Source: Rhodocollybia butyracea
Lineage: Eukaryota; Basidiomycota; Agaricomycetes; Agaricales; Omphalotaceae
DNA: 64,000 nt
Assembly: GCA_015501585.1 (NCBI GenBank)
Contig: JADNRY010000208.1
Span: 42,367 to 106,366, forward strand
Direction: 5' to 3'
The notes beneath the pieces were generated by a model. It did not search any database. It was given only the letters and a program-made list of their open reading frames with translations, and had not been told where the DNA came from. The position numbers were made by a program, and so were the translations under genes. This document shows positions 22,197-31,697 of the stretch, in pieces; the stretch's first letter is position 1, and each line of letters opens with the position of its first letter.

Positions 22197-22372
22197 TATC
22201 GCAGCCGACCGTGAATCTCCTTAGATGCTGGGACCCGAAGGCCTACGGCCTTCTCCCATACACGCAATAATAGCAGACTACTTAAACATTATTACATGTT
22301 ACGCAATTACCTACTAAAGTATTCATCTACTTAGTAGCTACTCAATCTCAAGCATCACTTATAGTTCCAAGA
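22197..22372 (+). repeat. Ngaro repeat B2
   Basis: Right end of the element; 176 bp identical by eye to B1. Flanking sequence resumes at 22373. Confidence 0.88.
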
Positions 22373-22614
22373 CTGCTGCTGTGACGTGCTGTCGAAGGAC
22401 TTGGAGTTCAGCCGCGAGACTATCAGACATGTTGCGTCGAATCTCAATGCATGCAGTTGCTTTGAACTTTGAAGTACATACGATGATCTTAATACTATAG
22501 AATACTATCCTATTTGTTATGCTAGTACTTACTTAAGAGTACTACTTAGTAGAGAGCTCGTAAGTAAGTGCATGCAAGTTAAAACAAATCAGTCACATTG
22601 GGATTAGAATATTC
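22373..22614. other. Spacer within the insertion
   Basis: No gene seen. AT-rich with several ACTTA/TAAGT stretches. Ends in TATTC, the left target duplication of the fold-back element. Confidence 0.4.
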
Positions 22615-22696
22615 TGTTAGAGTTCTGGTGCTTTATCCAACTCAGCCATATAACCGGTTATATGGCTGAGTTGGATAAAGCACCAGAACTCTAACA
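22615..22696. repeat. 82-bp perfect palindrome, left
   Basis: 41 bp mirrored exactly about 22655/22656. The half-site contains GGCTGAGTTGGATAAAGC, which looks like a tRNA D arm with its A box. Confidence 0.9.
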
Positions 22697-22748
22697 AAAC
22701 ATCTGACTCTGAGAGTACTACCATGTAGTAGTATCTCAGATCCTATGT

Positions 22749-22870
22749 CCCGGTTATATGGCTGAGTTGGATATTGCACCAAAACTCTAACAAAACATCT
22801 GACTCTGAGATAGATTGAGTGAGGGTTTACCTTGAGGTCGTGGGTTCAAGTCCTACGGGTTGTAAGAGCC
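22749..22870 (+). other. tRNA-like (SINE-like) sequence with A and B boxes
   Basis: From 22752 a diverged third copy of the arm reads GGCTGAGTTGGAT, an A-box-like D arm. It is followed by an anticodon-stem-like stretch and then GGTTCAAGTCC near 22850, a consensus B box within a T arm (GTGGG...CCTAC). The box spacing is too long for a normal tRNA and the acceptor stem does not close, so it is not called as a tRNA gene. A tRNA-derived SINE head is the best reading. Confidence 0.5.
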
Positions 22871-23017
22871 GCTGAGCCAGTAATTAGTAACCTGACCAGG
22901 TCAAGGTAGACCAGTGGGATGGTGCCCACTCAGCATATAACCGGCTACTCGAGTACATCCGAGGGACATAGGATCTGAGATACTACTACATGGTAGTACT
23001 CTCAGAGTCAGATGTTT

Positions 23018-23099
23018 TGTTAGAGTTCTGGTGCTTTATCCAACTCAGCCATATAACCGGTTATATGGCTGAGTTGGATAAAGCACCAGAACTCTAACA
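23018..23099. repeat. 82-bp perfect palindrome, right
   Basis: Same 82 bp as the left palindrome, centred at 23058/23059, forming the outer part of the right arm. Confidence 0.9.
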
Positions 23100-23104
23100 T
23101 ATTC

Positions 23105-23428
23105 GATTACTAGAACATTACCGTTAAAACTTTGAGAAAATAATTATTGCGGGTTCAGAACTGATTGCAGGTTGGCCATAATTGTTCTTTTGAGTCAGAA
23201 TGAGATGCGAGCAAGGAGAATTATCAACCGTAGATTTTATTCATGAAAAATCTCGTGTAATGATTTGATGTGGATGAAATCTGGTAAAATCATTCCCAAG
23301 AGCTCATTTACAAATGTAATTTTATCCAATAATTTTTCTTAGGTTGTAAACGGTTATTATGCTGTGCAAGCACAGGTAATTATCTCTTGATCTTGTGATT
23401 CGTGAAATCTCAAATGACGTTTCCCCTG
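23105..23428. other. Right part of the insertion, no gene seen
   Basis: AT-rich sequence between the fold-back element and the right inverted end. Nothing recognised. Confidence 0.4.
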
Positions 23429-23439
23429 ATTTAGTGATG

Positions 23440-23659
23440 ACATGGAGAGAAAATGAGGGCGTGTTGGTTGTGCATACTTTGAAGGACATCAAGAAAGGAC
23501 AGGTGGGTGTCTTGAATTCTTTCGATCTTCGCTCTGAAATGCACTCTAAGCAGTTTAGAATCTCTTTCGTAACTTGCCCTGGGTTCGATTCAAAATCTCT
23601 AGGAACTTTTGGCAACGTGCACAGATACGAAATGACCTAGGGATCAACGCCGAACGGAG
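23440..23659 (+). pseudogene. SET-domain gene, 3' half
   Basis: The exon to 23502 reads WRENEGVLVVHTLKDIKKGQ. After a 100-bp GT...AG intron, 23603-23659 reads ELLATCTDTK, a TGA, then PRDQRRTE. In relatives this stretch is ELLTTYTDTKRPR..RR, so the TGA at 23633-23635 replaces an Arg codon, most simply CGA to TGA. A donor GTATGT follows at 23660, but the downstream exon could not be matched. Together with the 8.56-kb insertion, two independent lesions mark the gene as dead. Confidence 0.75.
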
Positions 23660-24419
23660 GTATGTAAGCTCTTGATTATATTCGACACCATCTTTCTTAT
23701 CATATCTATCAGAACATATCTTGACCACCAATCCAGCGTTATCGAAAGAGCCAGCTTACCTTGGGGTGACCCTTTGTTGAATCAAGCGCGAAATGATTGC
23801 CAGGAACGAATAGGCCCCAATTCTGAGTAGGACTACATAGTGTGTTGTGCTAGCTATACCCTCAAGACTGTCTCCATATTTCGTAGTACAGACAAAGTTG
23901 ATCGGGTTCACAATCTTCAAATATCAAAAGCTTATCTTGATGTTTCTGCGCTTTGGGTTTTGAATCATCCTTAGAGCTTTTCTGAAGGGATCGTTGGCAA
24001 GAAGCGTCATAGTCTGCTTACCGGCCTGTCAGAAATCTGCACAGCTTGAGTTTAACCGCTCTTTTCTCCCCTTGATGAAACGTTCTACACTAATAGCGTT
24101 CTAGATTTCATACAAGGGTAGCATTAAGAAGGTTCAAAATGAATTTTCGGTCCCGAAAGTTCGCTGCAATTTTATTTTAATAAGCGTACTTACCATACTA
24201 TCTTATCATCTCGAAATACTAAAGCGTTTGAGATAGTAGTGCCCGGAGGCCTCGTGCATAAATATCTCCGGAGTCTGGTAGAATCCCCCTATAGAGAAGC
24301 AAGTACAAGAATCTTCTGGAATAAGCATGCAGAGTCATCAATTTAGAACTAGTAGGCTAAAGAAAGCAGTACCTCATTGAAATATATATCTTCCCTTGCA
24401 CAGACAACCGACCCTATGA
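23660..24419. other. Intergenic after the SET fragment
   Basis: Probable decayed 3' end of the SET gene up to about 23830, then no gene. The last 130 bp resemble the 3' flank of membrane protein A (11520-11640). Confidence 0.4.
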
Positions 24420-26157
24420 TTACTCCTCCTGTCCATATGCAGGGGGCTGTTGGAAGGCATTCATAAAGCTATTGAGCCTCTCCAGAAGTAGCTCTGTTCT
24501 GTCTTGATCCCGAATCGGAGGTGAGGTTTGATCCCCATTCTGGCCATTGCTCCCATTACCCCCACTGTTTGGAGGTTCAGCAGCCATTTGTTCAGGGGGC
24601 GAATAAACATGTACGGTGGGTTCACCTGGTGGTAATGTTATTGTGCTCCCATGGACAAGCTGTTCTTGATCCTGAGCTGTATCCCCAATGTTTGCAAGAG
24701 CTGCCATTGATGTAATGTAACTTTTTGAAAATGGAGTGATACCCTGGTTATGTGAGGCTGCTATCATATAACTCATATCAGTGAGTGAAACATCTGAGAT
24801 ATAACTCTTTTCAAAAGGAGTGATATTGGCCGGGCCTGGGAGGGGGGACACAGTCACGGTGCTTGAGTCTGGAACCAGGGCTAGTAGTAAGATATAGTAC
24901 ATGCACTGAGTAGGAATAGCGGGGCTTTACCTGGTTGTGACCTCATCCATGCTTGAGCTGGTGATAAAGATAATCCTTTTTGTGCTCGCCGTTTCATTAC
25001 CCAGAAGATCACTCCAACTAGACATATCATAGCAATGACTCCAACAACCACACCAGCAATAGCACCATCATGCAAACCCTGATGAGATGATGGCCCCGGC
25101 ATGGCAGATGTAGTGGATGAGGTTGATGTGGGAGATGACGAGGCTGGTACTGACAGATCGGGCAGGTCGTTTAGTGTCGCAAAGTCGGGAATGTAGGTGA
25201 ATCCACGAAAGCAAAACATCTGAAATAGCGAAGCCTCTAGGATATTGACTGTAATGATATGATTGCCACTGTTTGCTTCATCAACAAGGGTGAAATATTC
25301 AAAGTAGGCGAGGCCCCTTGATGCTGCTTGTGATAAGCCACTGAATTTAAGTTGGAACTCTGCTTGTTCATCAACTGAAATGCCTAGGGTGATATTTCCC
25401 AAGGTAGATGAGTCAAAATACCCAAGGAGCGTTATGTTCCACCCTGTTTATTTTCAATCTCTTGTCCAATCTACAAGGAGGAGAACCTGAAGATGTTACA
25501 GACCTGCAAAAGGAAACTTCAATGTAGCATTTTTTGTTATGCTTGACATTCCAGGACCACCACTTGGCACAGAGTCTTGCCACTGTCCTTCCGATATAAT
25601 AGTATCATCTGTGTAGTTCACAAATAACAGTTGATTCTGGAGTGACATGGTGGGTGGTGGGAGGATCAGAGCATAATCAACAGCCACTGAATCGGATATA
25701 TCACTGTCCAAGCCAGTTGAGCAGTTCATGTGCACCTCATAAACAGCTGGCATATCTATTCCAAATGATGTGCCCCAAAGTATATTGTCTAGTATATTGA
25801 ACACAGTTGTCAGGACGTTAGTCTCCTCACCCGGACCCAAGATATTGAGAAAGCCGCTATCGGAACAGCCTGGATCCGCTGTGAGAAGATTCCCGATAAG
25901 GAACAGCCGTATATCTTGAGCATCTGCAAACAAATGCAGGTCAGAGCTTTTTTGCATATCGGCGCGCTGGTTTACACGAGTGTTTACACTTACTTATCTC
26001 GACATTGATCTCACCAACAGAAGGGGAAAAACCACCGAGTGACATAGACGAGTTTTTGTAGCTGAGAGGATTGGAGTTATCTCTCGTCCAAGGACTCTGA
26101 GAAGAATTGAGGGTAGGACTGGTATTGTCCAGAATAATTAGAGGGAGTCTGGCCCAT
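24420..26157 (-). pseudogene. Single-pass membrane protein, copy B (frameshifted first exon)
   Basis: Paralog of 11642-13329 with the same four-exon layout: 26157-25994, 25923-25504, 25443-24931 and 24868-24420. The ectodomain, Ser/Thr stalk, transmembrane helix (AIAGVVVGVIAMICLVGVIF then KRRAQK) and tail are all kept. Exon 1 carries one extra base near 26140 (GACTCCCTCTAAT where copy A has GACTCCCCTGAT). From the shared ATG the frame therefore stops after 27 residues; removing one base gives 515 codons. The mid and 3' exons are open and could still be expressed from another start, or the extra base could be a sequence error. Confidence 0.7.
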
Positions 26158-26278
26158 GTTGACTATACGAACGAGTTTGTGACGAAGGGCAACAATAGGC
26201 AGATGACCACCCACTCGTATTACTTATAAATAATTGCCTCAGGTAGCAAGTGGATGCCTCATGAGTAGTTTGATTAAA
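26158..26278. promoter_or_regulatory. Upstream region of membrane protein B, cut by the 25-kb unit
   Basis: Contains the conserved TATA-like element (26225-26234). Homology to the upstream of copy A continues through GTAGTTTGATT and stops at about 26278, where the repeated 25-kb unit begins. Confidence 0.6.
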
Positions 26279-27102
26279 TGGCCTATAATCCTAATGTACA
26301 ACCGACGAAACAGTATACAACTGACGTAAGGAAGAGGGTCGGCTGACCATCAGCACGGGTCCCGCGCGCGCACCGCCTAAGACTTAGATTAGAAATGTAA
26401 ACAAATTTTGTAAGTGTAAATAAAAAACAGCATAGGATTGCTTGTTTCTAGTACGAGGCGTCGAAGAATACAATAAACGCCAGTTTATCCTTGCTTTCCA
26501 TCTGTGAATCACCACGAGCCCCGACGGATGAGGACTGCTGGGGACGCCGATAGCATGATTTTGCTGACTCGGTATAAAGTCCGGGCGGCAGGGAACTGCT
26601 GAGCGCACCCTTTCGCCCCACAGCAAGCCTATGCTAACTGGATTCAGAAAAGAGGGAGCAGAGGAATTCCGGCTCCCTTCGAGGCGGAATCCTTTGCAGA
26701 CCAGTTTTCAATGTTCAGCTTATCGCGCCTCTGCGTCTGACCCACAGAGGCGCCGCTTACTTTGAGGACAGTTTTCGGGACAGTTCTCAATGAAAGAAAT
26801 ATCGATTATTTTGAGAAATACATTAGTTTAGAAGATCTGAAGAAAGATTCCTTGGTCAAAAGGTAGTTGTAGTTGTATGGAAATGTTGAGGTGGGAACTT
26901 GAACTTAAACTTTATTTCTTAGTAGTGGTCAGCACGACTAAGCTACCAAAGCGCCAATCACTCACCGCGAGCAACTGTACATCCGCCCCCCGCCCACGTC
27001 GCACACCAGCCTTACACTCCCTTCCCCAAACGCTGTATACTCGCCACTTCTCTTCCACGTCGCGCGCGCGCTATATTCCCATCCCACACTAAACTACTAC
27101 GC
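26279..27102. other. Left flank of the unit before the GIY-YIG gene
   Basis: Contains the start motif of the unit and a 9-bp stem hairpin (GCGCCTCTG / CAGAGGCGC, 26725-26753). An open minus frame at 26384-26626 has no recognised domain and is not called. The last 100 bp are pyrimidine-rich, as in a fungal promoter. Confidence 0.45.
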
Positions 27103-27604
27103 ATGTCCCGACGTCCTAATAATATCCTTCGTCGTCTATTCAATCGTCGTCGTCGCCGCCCTACATCTGCGGCAGATGGAACCGGGGTTATCTATATTAT
27201 CAGGGAGCGGGTGCTGGCCAACGGTTGTTGGGTACTAAAGATTGGGATGACGAAGAATCTGGGTCGTAGGATGAAGGAACATCGGCGGAATTGCCCTAAT
27301 CTGAATCGTCGGTTGTGGAGGTTCAAGGGCGTTGGATTCCGACGGCGCGTCGGTGCGTGTACTATGAGTTTTTTTACATCCGTAGATCTGACGAGTTTCA
27401 ACAGAGGCGTTATTTCATCTAGCCGTCGAGTCGATTTGCGTCGATAGGCCTCGGACTTCGTGCCCTTTTTGTCAGTTTTTCATTAGTAGCGTGTGGCGAT
27501 CCACTCACCTTGCTCCAGGCCACCGACGACATCTAGAAATCTTTGTGCTTACTCCCCACCAGATCTTAAATGGGCTGCTCCCGCTCTTCGCGCGACTTTC
27601 TTAG
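27103..27604 (+). CDS. GIY-YIG/T5orf172-type nuclease-like protein (133 aa), copy A
   Basis: Three exons, 27103-27352, 27405-27470 and 27519-27604, with GT...AG introns of 52 and 48 bp; total 134 codons. After an Arg-rich N-terminus (residues 1-20) come GVIYII at 28-33 (the GIY-like strand), WVLKIGMTKNLGRRMKEH at 43-60 (KIG..T with the conserved Arg) and Glu84 in VEALFHL, the expected metal-binding Glu. CPFCHRRHLEIF at 103-114 is a Cys pair typical of the T5orf172 branch. The family includes DNA nucleases and nicking enzymes. Here YIG is replaced by YII, so activity is uncertain. Spliced reading is required to see the C-terminal half; unspliced it appears truncated. Confidence 0.75.
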
Positions 27605-28085
27605 ATATCGATTGATATGTTGTATTTTATATAATTTGCTGTATTTCTTGGTGCTAGGGAACGCTTTGACCGTTAACGTAAACTCGTTTATTTTCCAAAA
27701 AAAAAATGTATCCTGCTTCTCTAATTTCTGTTTTACCTAGATTGTGCGATTAATAAAGCAATGTACGGTGTATTATAAGCATAATATAGATACATGTTGA
27801 TCAAGGCTTGCAAATTGCGCCGTACTCGTCTTCTTCCAGATCATAGTGGGTCGGGATTGCCGGGACGGATCATAACGATTTTCGGATCATTATCGATCAG
27901 CGCCATGATAGCATTATCCCGTTGTTGATTCCGTTTATCACTTTATAGAACTATAATTAAAAAAGTACAGCTGTAAGCATGGACTTGACTTGGTTGAAAG
28001 TAGCGATGGAAGACTTACCGTCTTGAAGGGGAGAGGATTCCTGCAAACAGCCAGCAGGCCATTGCTGGGGCAGACTGGAGTGGTC
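27605..28085. other. Gap between GIY-YIG gene and left arm
   Basis: AT-rich. Possible 3' UTR of the GIY-YIG gene (ATTAATAAAG near 27750). No gene seen. Confidence 0.4.
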
Positions 28086-29140
28086 GACAGCAAACCTCTG
28101 CTGTCTGTGGGTGACAGCAGCTGCTGGTCTGGGTTCTATATTCAGACAGCAGAAGTTTGCTGGGTATATCCCGCCAGTCGATCGCAAACCTCTGCTGTCT
28201 GGATATAGAATCCATCTAGCAAGCCTCTGCTATCTGAAAATAAGACGCAGTCGGCAGAGGATTGCTGGATACACAAGGATGCTCGCTGACAGCATATTCA
28301 GAGTTGGAATACTATCCAGTAGCCAAGCCAACATAAACACCTACCCAGTAGTGTATGGGATAGAGTAGATCATATACCTGGCCTAAGGGGGCACCTCCAG
28401 GATCTGGATATAGTTATAAAAACCAGTCAGCAGGGACAGATCAAGTGGTCGACCGCAAACCTCTGCTGTATATTCAAATGTGCCCAGCGGAGAATTGCTG
28501 GACAGAACAGGTCAATCGACAGCAAACATCTGCTATCTGCATGTAGAATCCAACCAGCAGGAGATTTCTGGATACGGTAGGCTGACCGGCAGCAAACTTC
28601 TGCTGTCTGCATGGGATATCTGAATAGGTGCGTCGCCGTTGGTCGAAATACTATATATTGCTGTCGGAGGTCACAGGAGCGGACGTAACTGGACCAAAGA
28701 ACCAATGTATTCAGATAGATGGGGGCACCTCCAGTATCTGGAGAAACCAGTCAGCAGCGGACAGATCAAGTGATCGACCGCAAATCTTTCCTGTATAATC
28801 AAAGTACCCAGCGGAGAATTGCTGGACCGACCAGGTCGATTGACAGCAAACCTCTGCTATCTGCATGTGGAATCCAGCCAGCAGGAGATTTCTGGATACA
28901 CTAGGCCGACCGGCAGCAAACTTCTGCTGTCTGCATGGGAATTGCTGAGGATATTTGAATAGGTGCGTCGCCGTTGGTCGAAATACTATATATTGCTGTC
29001 GGAGGTCACAGGAGTGGACGTAACTGGATCAAAGAGCCAGTGTATCCAGATAGATGGGACAGATACCCAATCTAAAGGCATGGAGGGCACACCTCTGCAC
29101 GAGAAAGAGACAAGGAAGTAAGCGCCCGTTTAACAGCGCT
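28086..29140 (+). repeat. Left long inverted arm of the inner element, copy A
   Basis: Dense in motifs of the form GCAAACYTCTGCTGTCTG, often paired with CCAGCAGGAGATTTCTGG or GCGGAGAATTGCTGG. Contains an internal tandem duplication of about 330 bp (28400-28725 and 28726-29055). Its sequence recurs in inverted orientation at 48733-49470, at roughly nine-tenths identity by eye. Confidence 0.8.
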
Positions 29141-29591
29141 TAACCCACCAACGAACACCGGTCCGGTCCGGGAATAGATAAGATTATCCAGTGCGCTTTT
29201 CTCCTTCGTTCGCCCTCTCTTCCTTACCAGTTGATATTCAACCGTGATATGCTGTATCAATATCTAAAGAGCGAACATATCTTCATCCACCATCACGAGC
29301 TTTGGTCTGGATATATAATAACATTTCGGACTTGGCTCTCATATTCAGAAAGCAGAGGTTTGCCGCGTATAGGTTTTTCCTTTCCTTTCCCGCTGATCGA
29401 CCGCAAATCTCTGCACCGGCTGAAATTGAACTCAGACTCAAAGGAATTGCTGTTGGCCAGAGTCGGCAATCTTACGCTGGTTCTTCCGTGTATTTCACTT
29501 ATGAGAAACAGATCGCTACCTAGATTCACATTACAAGCATTTCATTATGTACACATCCATAACAACGTCTAGTAAATCGAGTGGCAAGAAC
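29141..29591. other. Inner flank of the left arm
   Basis: Begins with GCGCCCGTTTAACAGCGC-type sequence shared with both other arm copies, then one more weak motif pair near 29340-29450. No gene seen. Confidence 0.45.
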
Positions 29592-31697
29592 TTATAAGTG
29601 GTGCGGTACCGACGCCGCTCTACCATACACGTTCAGGAATGATTCACAGTAGAATAATGCCAAGTTAAGTTCTACACGCTCCAGACGTGTTGAGTAATTA
29701 TGTGCTGAAGTGGTGTCCGGGAAAGCTTCCACCAGTTCCGCGGGCTTAACACCCTCCCAAGTTCTCATCACTTTATGGAGCATCTGTAGGAATGGCGCCC
29801 TATCGACCACAGAAGTTGCCCCCAGCCCCTGCGTAGCTTCTGCGATGTTCACCTGGTTTACCAACCCTACCCAGCATTGATTCACGAGCGTATTCCTGTC
29901 GGTCCAGGCCATCTTGCTTTCATCCAAAACGCCATCCAATGCTTCTAACTCATGTCGGAAATTGAGCTCACATAGCTCCCACAGAACTGCTCGTGCCACG
30001 CTGGCGTCAGGTAGTCCATCACTCCCGATCAATTTACCTTCCCAGTATACAGGAGCATCCATGAACGAGCCACCCTTGTCAATCCTCAATGTATTCTCCA
30101 GGACATCTCGCATATCGGCGTGTCGCATACCACTTCTCGTTTCCGATGCAGAGCCTGTGTGGAGTCCACCAACAACATCGAGCAGGCTCCTCCAGCATTT
30201 ATTTGAGAGCTTGATAGGCGCAACCTGTGGAGTATGCAACCTGCTGAGAACAGAATCACGAATCCTCAACCATGACTTGAACAACGTCGCAACGATATGT
30301 TCTTGTGCAGGTGATACAATGCAGCGAGGAGGGGGTACAACAAAACCTCCATCAGCAACACTATCTCGTGGCGGCGCCACCTTCCGGGAGGCCAGTATGC
30401 TGAGTGACTTGACCCAAGCGTGCACGGCTTTGGGCATAAGCGGACTTGAGGGATCAGTGAATGTCACTCCCAGTGAACTTCTCGCAATAGTCTTTGTTGG
30501 TTTGTAGTCCAGCTTCCATTTTGACGCTGAAACAGAGGTTGAACATTAGATTTTCCCCTCTTTCAGTATTCACTGCCAGACTTACAAGTAGACTCTCTGG
30601 CCATAGCCATTTTTGTGCCTCGCCATCGCGTCCCTCTATCCGAAGATACTCGCAAAGGATTCGATGAACCGAAGAGTGATGGCCCTTGAAACTGTAACCG
30701 AATGTACGCCGCCATTGCACTGTATCGCTCAGTCTTATTGGCTAACCCAATGTAGATTAGATCGTGTGATGGCTCCTCGTCAGCACAATTCAGGAGGTAC
30801 CCTGTGTGCAGCTTGATTCGCTGAGAGGGATCTTCTGTGATTACATTTGCCACCTTATCTACGCGCGCATTAGCGCAGTCTGCTGCAGCACGAACCAACC
30901 AGACAGGAATCCCCGCATGGAAAAGAATATCCGCATCTTCAGCTTTTTCTACGAATCCCCCCATCAAATTCTGCACCGCATGTTTCCTTTTGCGCTGCTT
31001 GGCATCGAGCATTCTAGTCTTCCACTGGTTGCTCAGCCAGCGAAGTCGGGCATCCAGCTCCAATACGTGACGCTGAATGACTCTTATACGCAAGAGACAC
31101 CGAGCCCGCGTTGAGGGTTCTGGCAGGAGAGTCATCTCCAAGCGCAAAGCTCCGATCCCATCGAGAACGAATTTGTCTGTCCGTACATCATCGCGGATAC
31201 TTTCGAGTACACTGTCAGCCATGGCTATTAGAAGACTGGCCAAGTCTTCATTCACTACACCCACATCAGTGTGGGGGCTAGAAGTTTGCCGTATGACAAA
31301 GTGCTCATCCCTTGGGACGATCCAAGCCGGAGAGAACTTGCTTTCGATACCGAGTTGAGGTGTACGTATGAGGAGTAGATGTGGCGTAGACCACGAGAGT
31401 GGTTGAGGGTAGTATAGAGGGTCATCCCGCCCAAAATGTTTATCTCGCCGAAGCCGTACTCGACACATATTGAGAGGGGGAGCATACAAGTAGTCCACAT
31501 TCGGTGATGTTAGTAGTACACCTTCTGGTAACAAAGATCCCACACAGCCATCGAAGTACTTTAAGTCTGGTGTCGCATTCGTCAGGTCGCGTTCGGAACA
31601 ATCACACAATCCTCTTACCCGTTCCATTCTGTGCAAACTGAAGTAGGGCTTCAGGATCATTCTTGAAAATTTTGTATGTCAATAGCACTGGCTCCAT
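29592..31697 (-). CDS. Unknown protein of the 25-kb unit (664 aa), copy A
   Basis: Three exons on the minus strand: 31697-31619, 31566-30586 and 30526-29592; the phases fit and give 664 residues. The start is the ATG at 31697 (MEPVLLTYKIFKNDPEALL). Later ATGs lack the first exon. No known domain, signal peptide or membrane segment is visible. It is a soluble, mixed-charge protein with a helical middle (ELDARLRWLSNQWKTRM near residue 215). Its stop lies 450 bp inside the left inverted arm, making it the outermost gene of the inner element on that side. Copy B carries three 1-bp deletions. I do not recognise the family. Confidence 0.65.

Larger units (their letters stand above)
16697..22372 (+). 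mobile_element. Ngaro-like tyrosine-recombinase retrotransposon
   Basis: A 5.68-kb element with the split-direct-repeat layout of Ngaro-type retrotransposons: A1 (16697-16843), internal genes, B1 (21726-21901), A2 (21899-22045), B2 (22197-22372). Internal genes in order are a gag-like protein, a zinc-knuckle segment, reverse transcriptase with RNase H, and a tyrosine recombinase. Known biology: these elements integrate through the recombinase, so they leave no integrase-type target duplication; none is apparent. The RT frame is broken, so this copy is probably not autonomous, although gag and recombinase frames are open. Confidence 0.88.
22615..23099. mobile_element. 485-bp fold-back element with 137-bp inverted arms and 5-bp target duplication
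   Basis: The arms 22615-22751 and 22963-23099 are exact inverted repeats by eye, and TATTC flanks both sides (22610-22614 and 23100-23104). Each arm begins with an 82-bp perfect palindrome centred on ACCGGT (22615-22696 and 23018-23099). The ends TGTTAG...CTAACA with a 5-bp duplication are also what LTR-type integration would leave, so a derivative of an LTR is an alternative. The 211-bp middle holds a tRNA-like B box. Confidence 0.8.
14876..23439. mobile_element. 8.56-kb insertion in the SET gene with 11-bp inverted ends
   Basis: The left end reads CATCACTAAAT (14876-14886) and the right end ATTTAGTGATG (23429-23439), perfect inverted repeats. A 2-bp AC is present on both sides (14874-14875 and 23440-23441). 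Removing the insert plus one AC rejoins the SET frame as TAT ACA TGG. Within it lie an Ngaro-like element (16697-22372) and a fold-back element (22615-23099). Without those, about 2.4 kb remains with no recognised transposase, so the host element is probably non-autonomous. The CACTA-like terminus could also mean a CACTA-type element with other boundaries. Confidence 0.7.

Noticed and set aside
22749..22870. Functional tRNA gene
   Set aside because: The acceptor stem does not close and the spacing between A and B boxes is too long, with no consistent intron.
14876..23439. Reading the 8.6-kb interval as a giant intron of the SET gene
   Set aside because: The boundaries are inverted repeats with a 2-bp duplication, not GT...AG, and the interval contains a complete retroelement.
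27990..28368. Coding frames over the left arm of copy A
   Set aside because: Mirror images of the repeat motif; the same peptides recur in the right arm and in copy B without gene structure.
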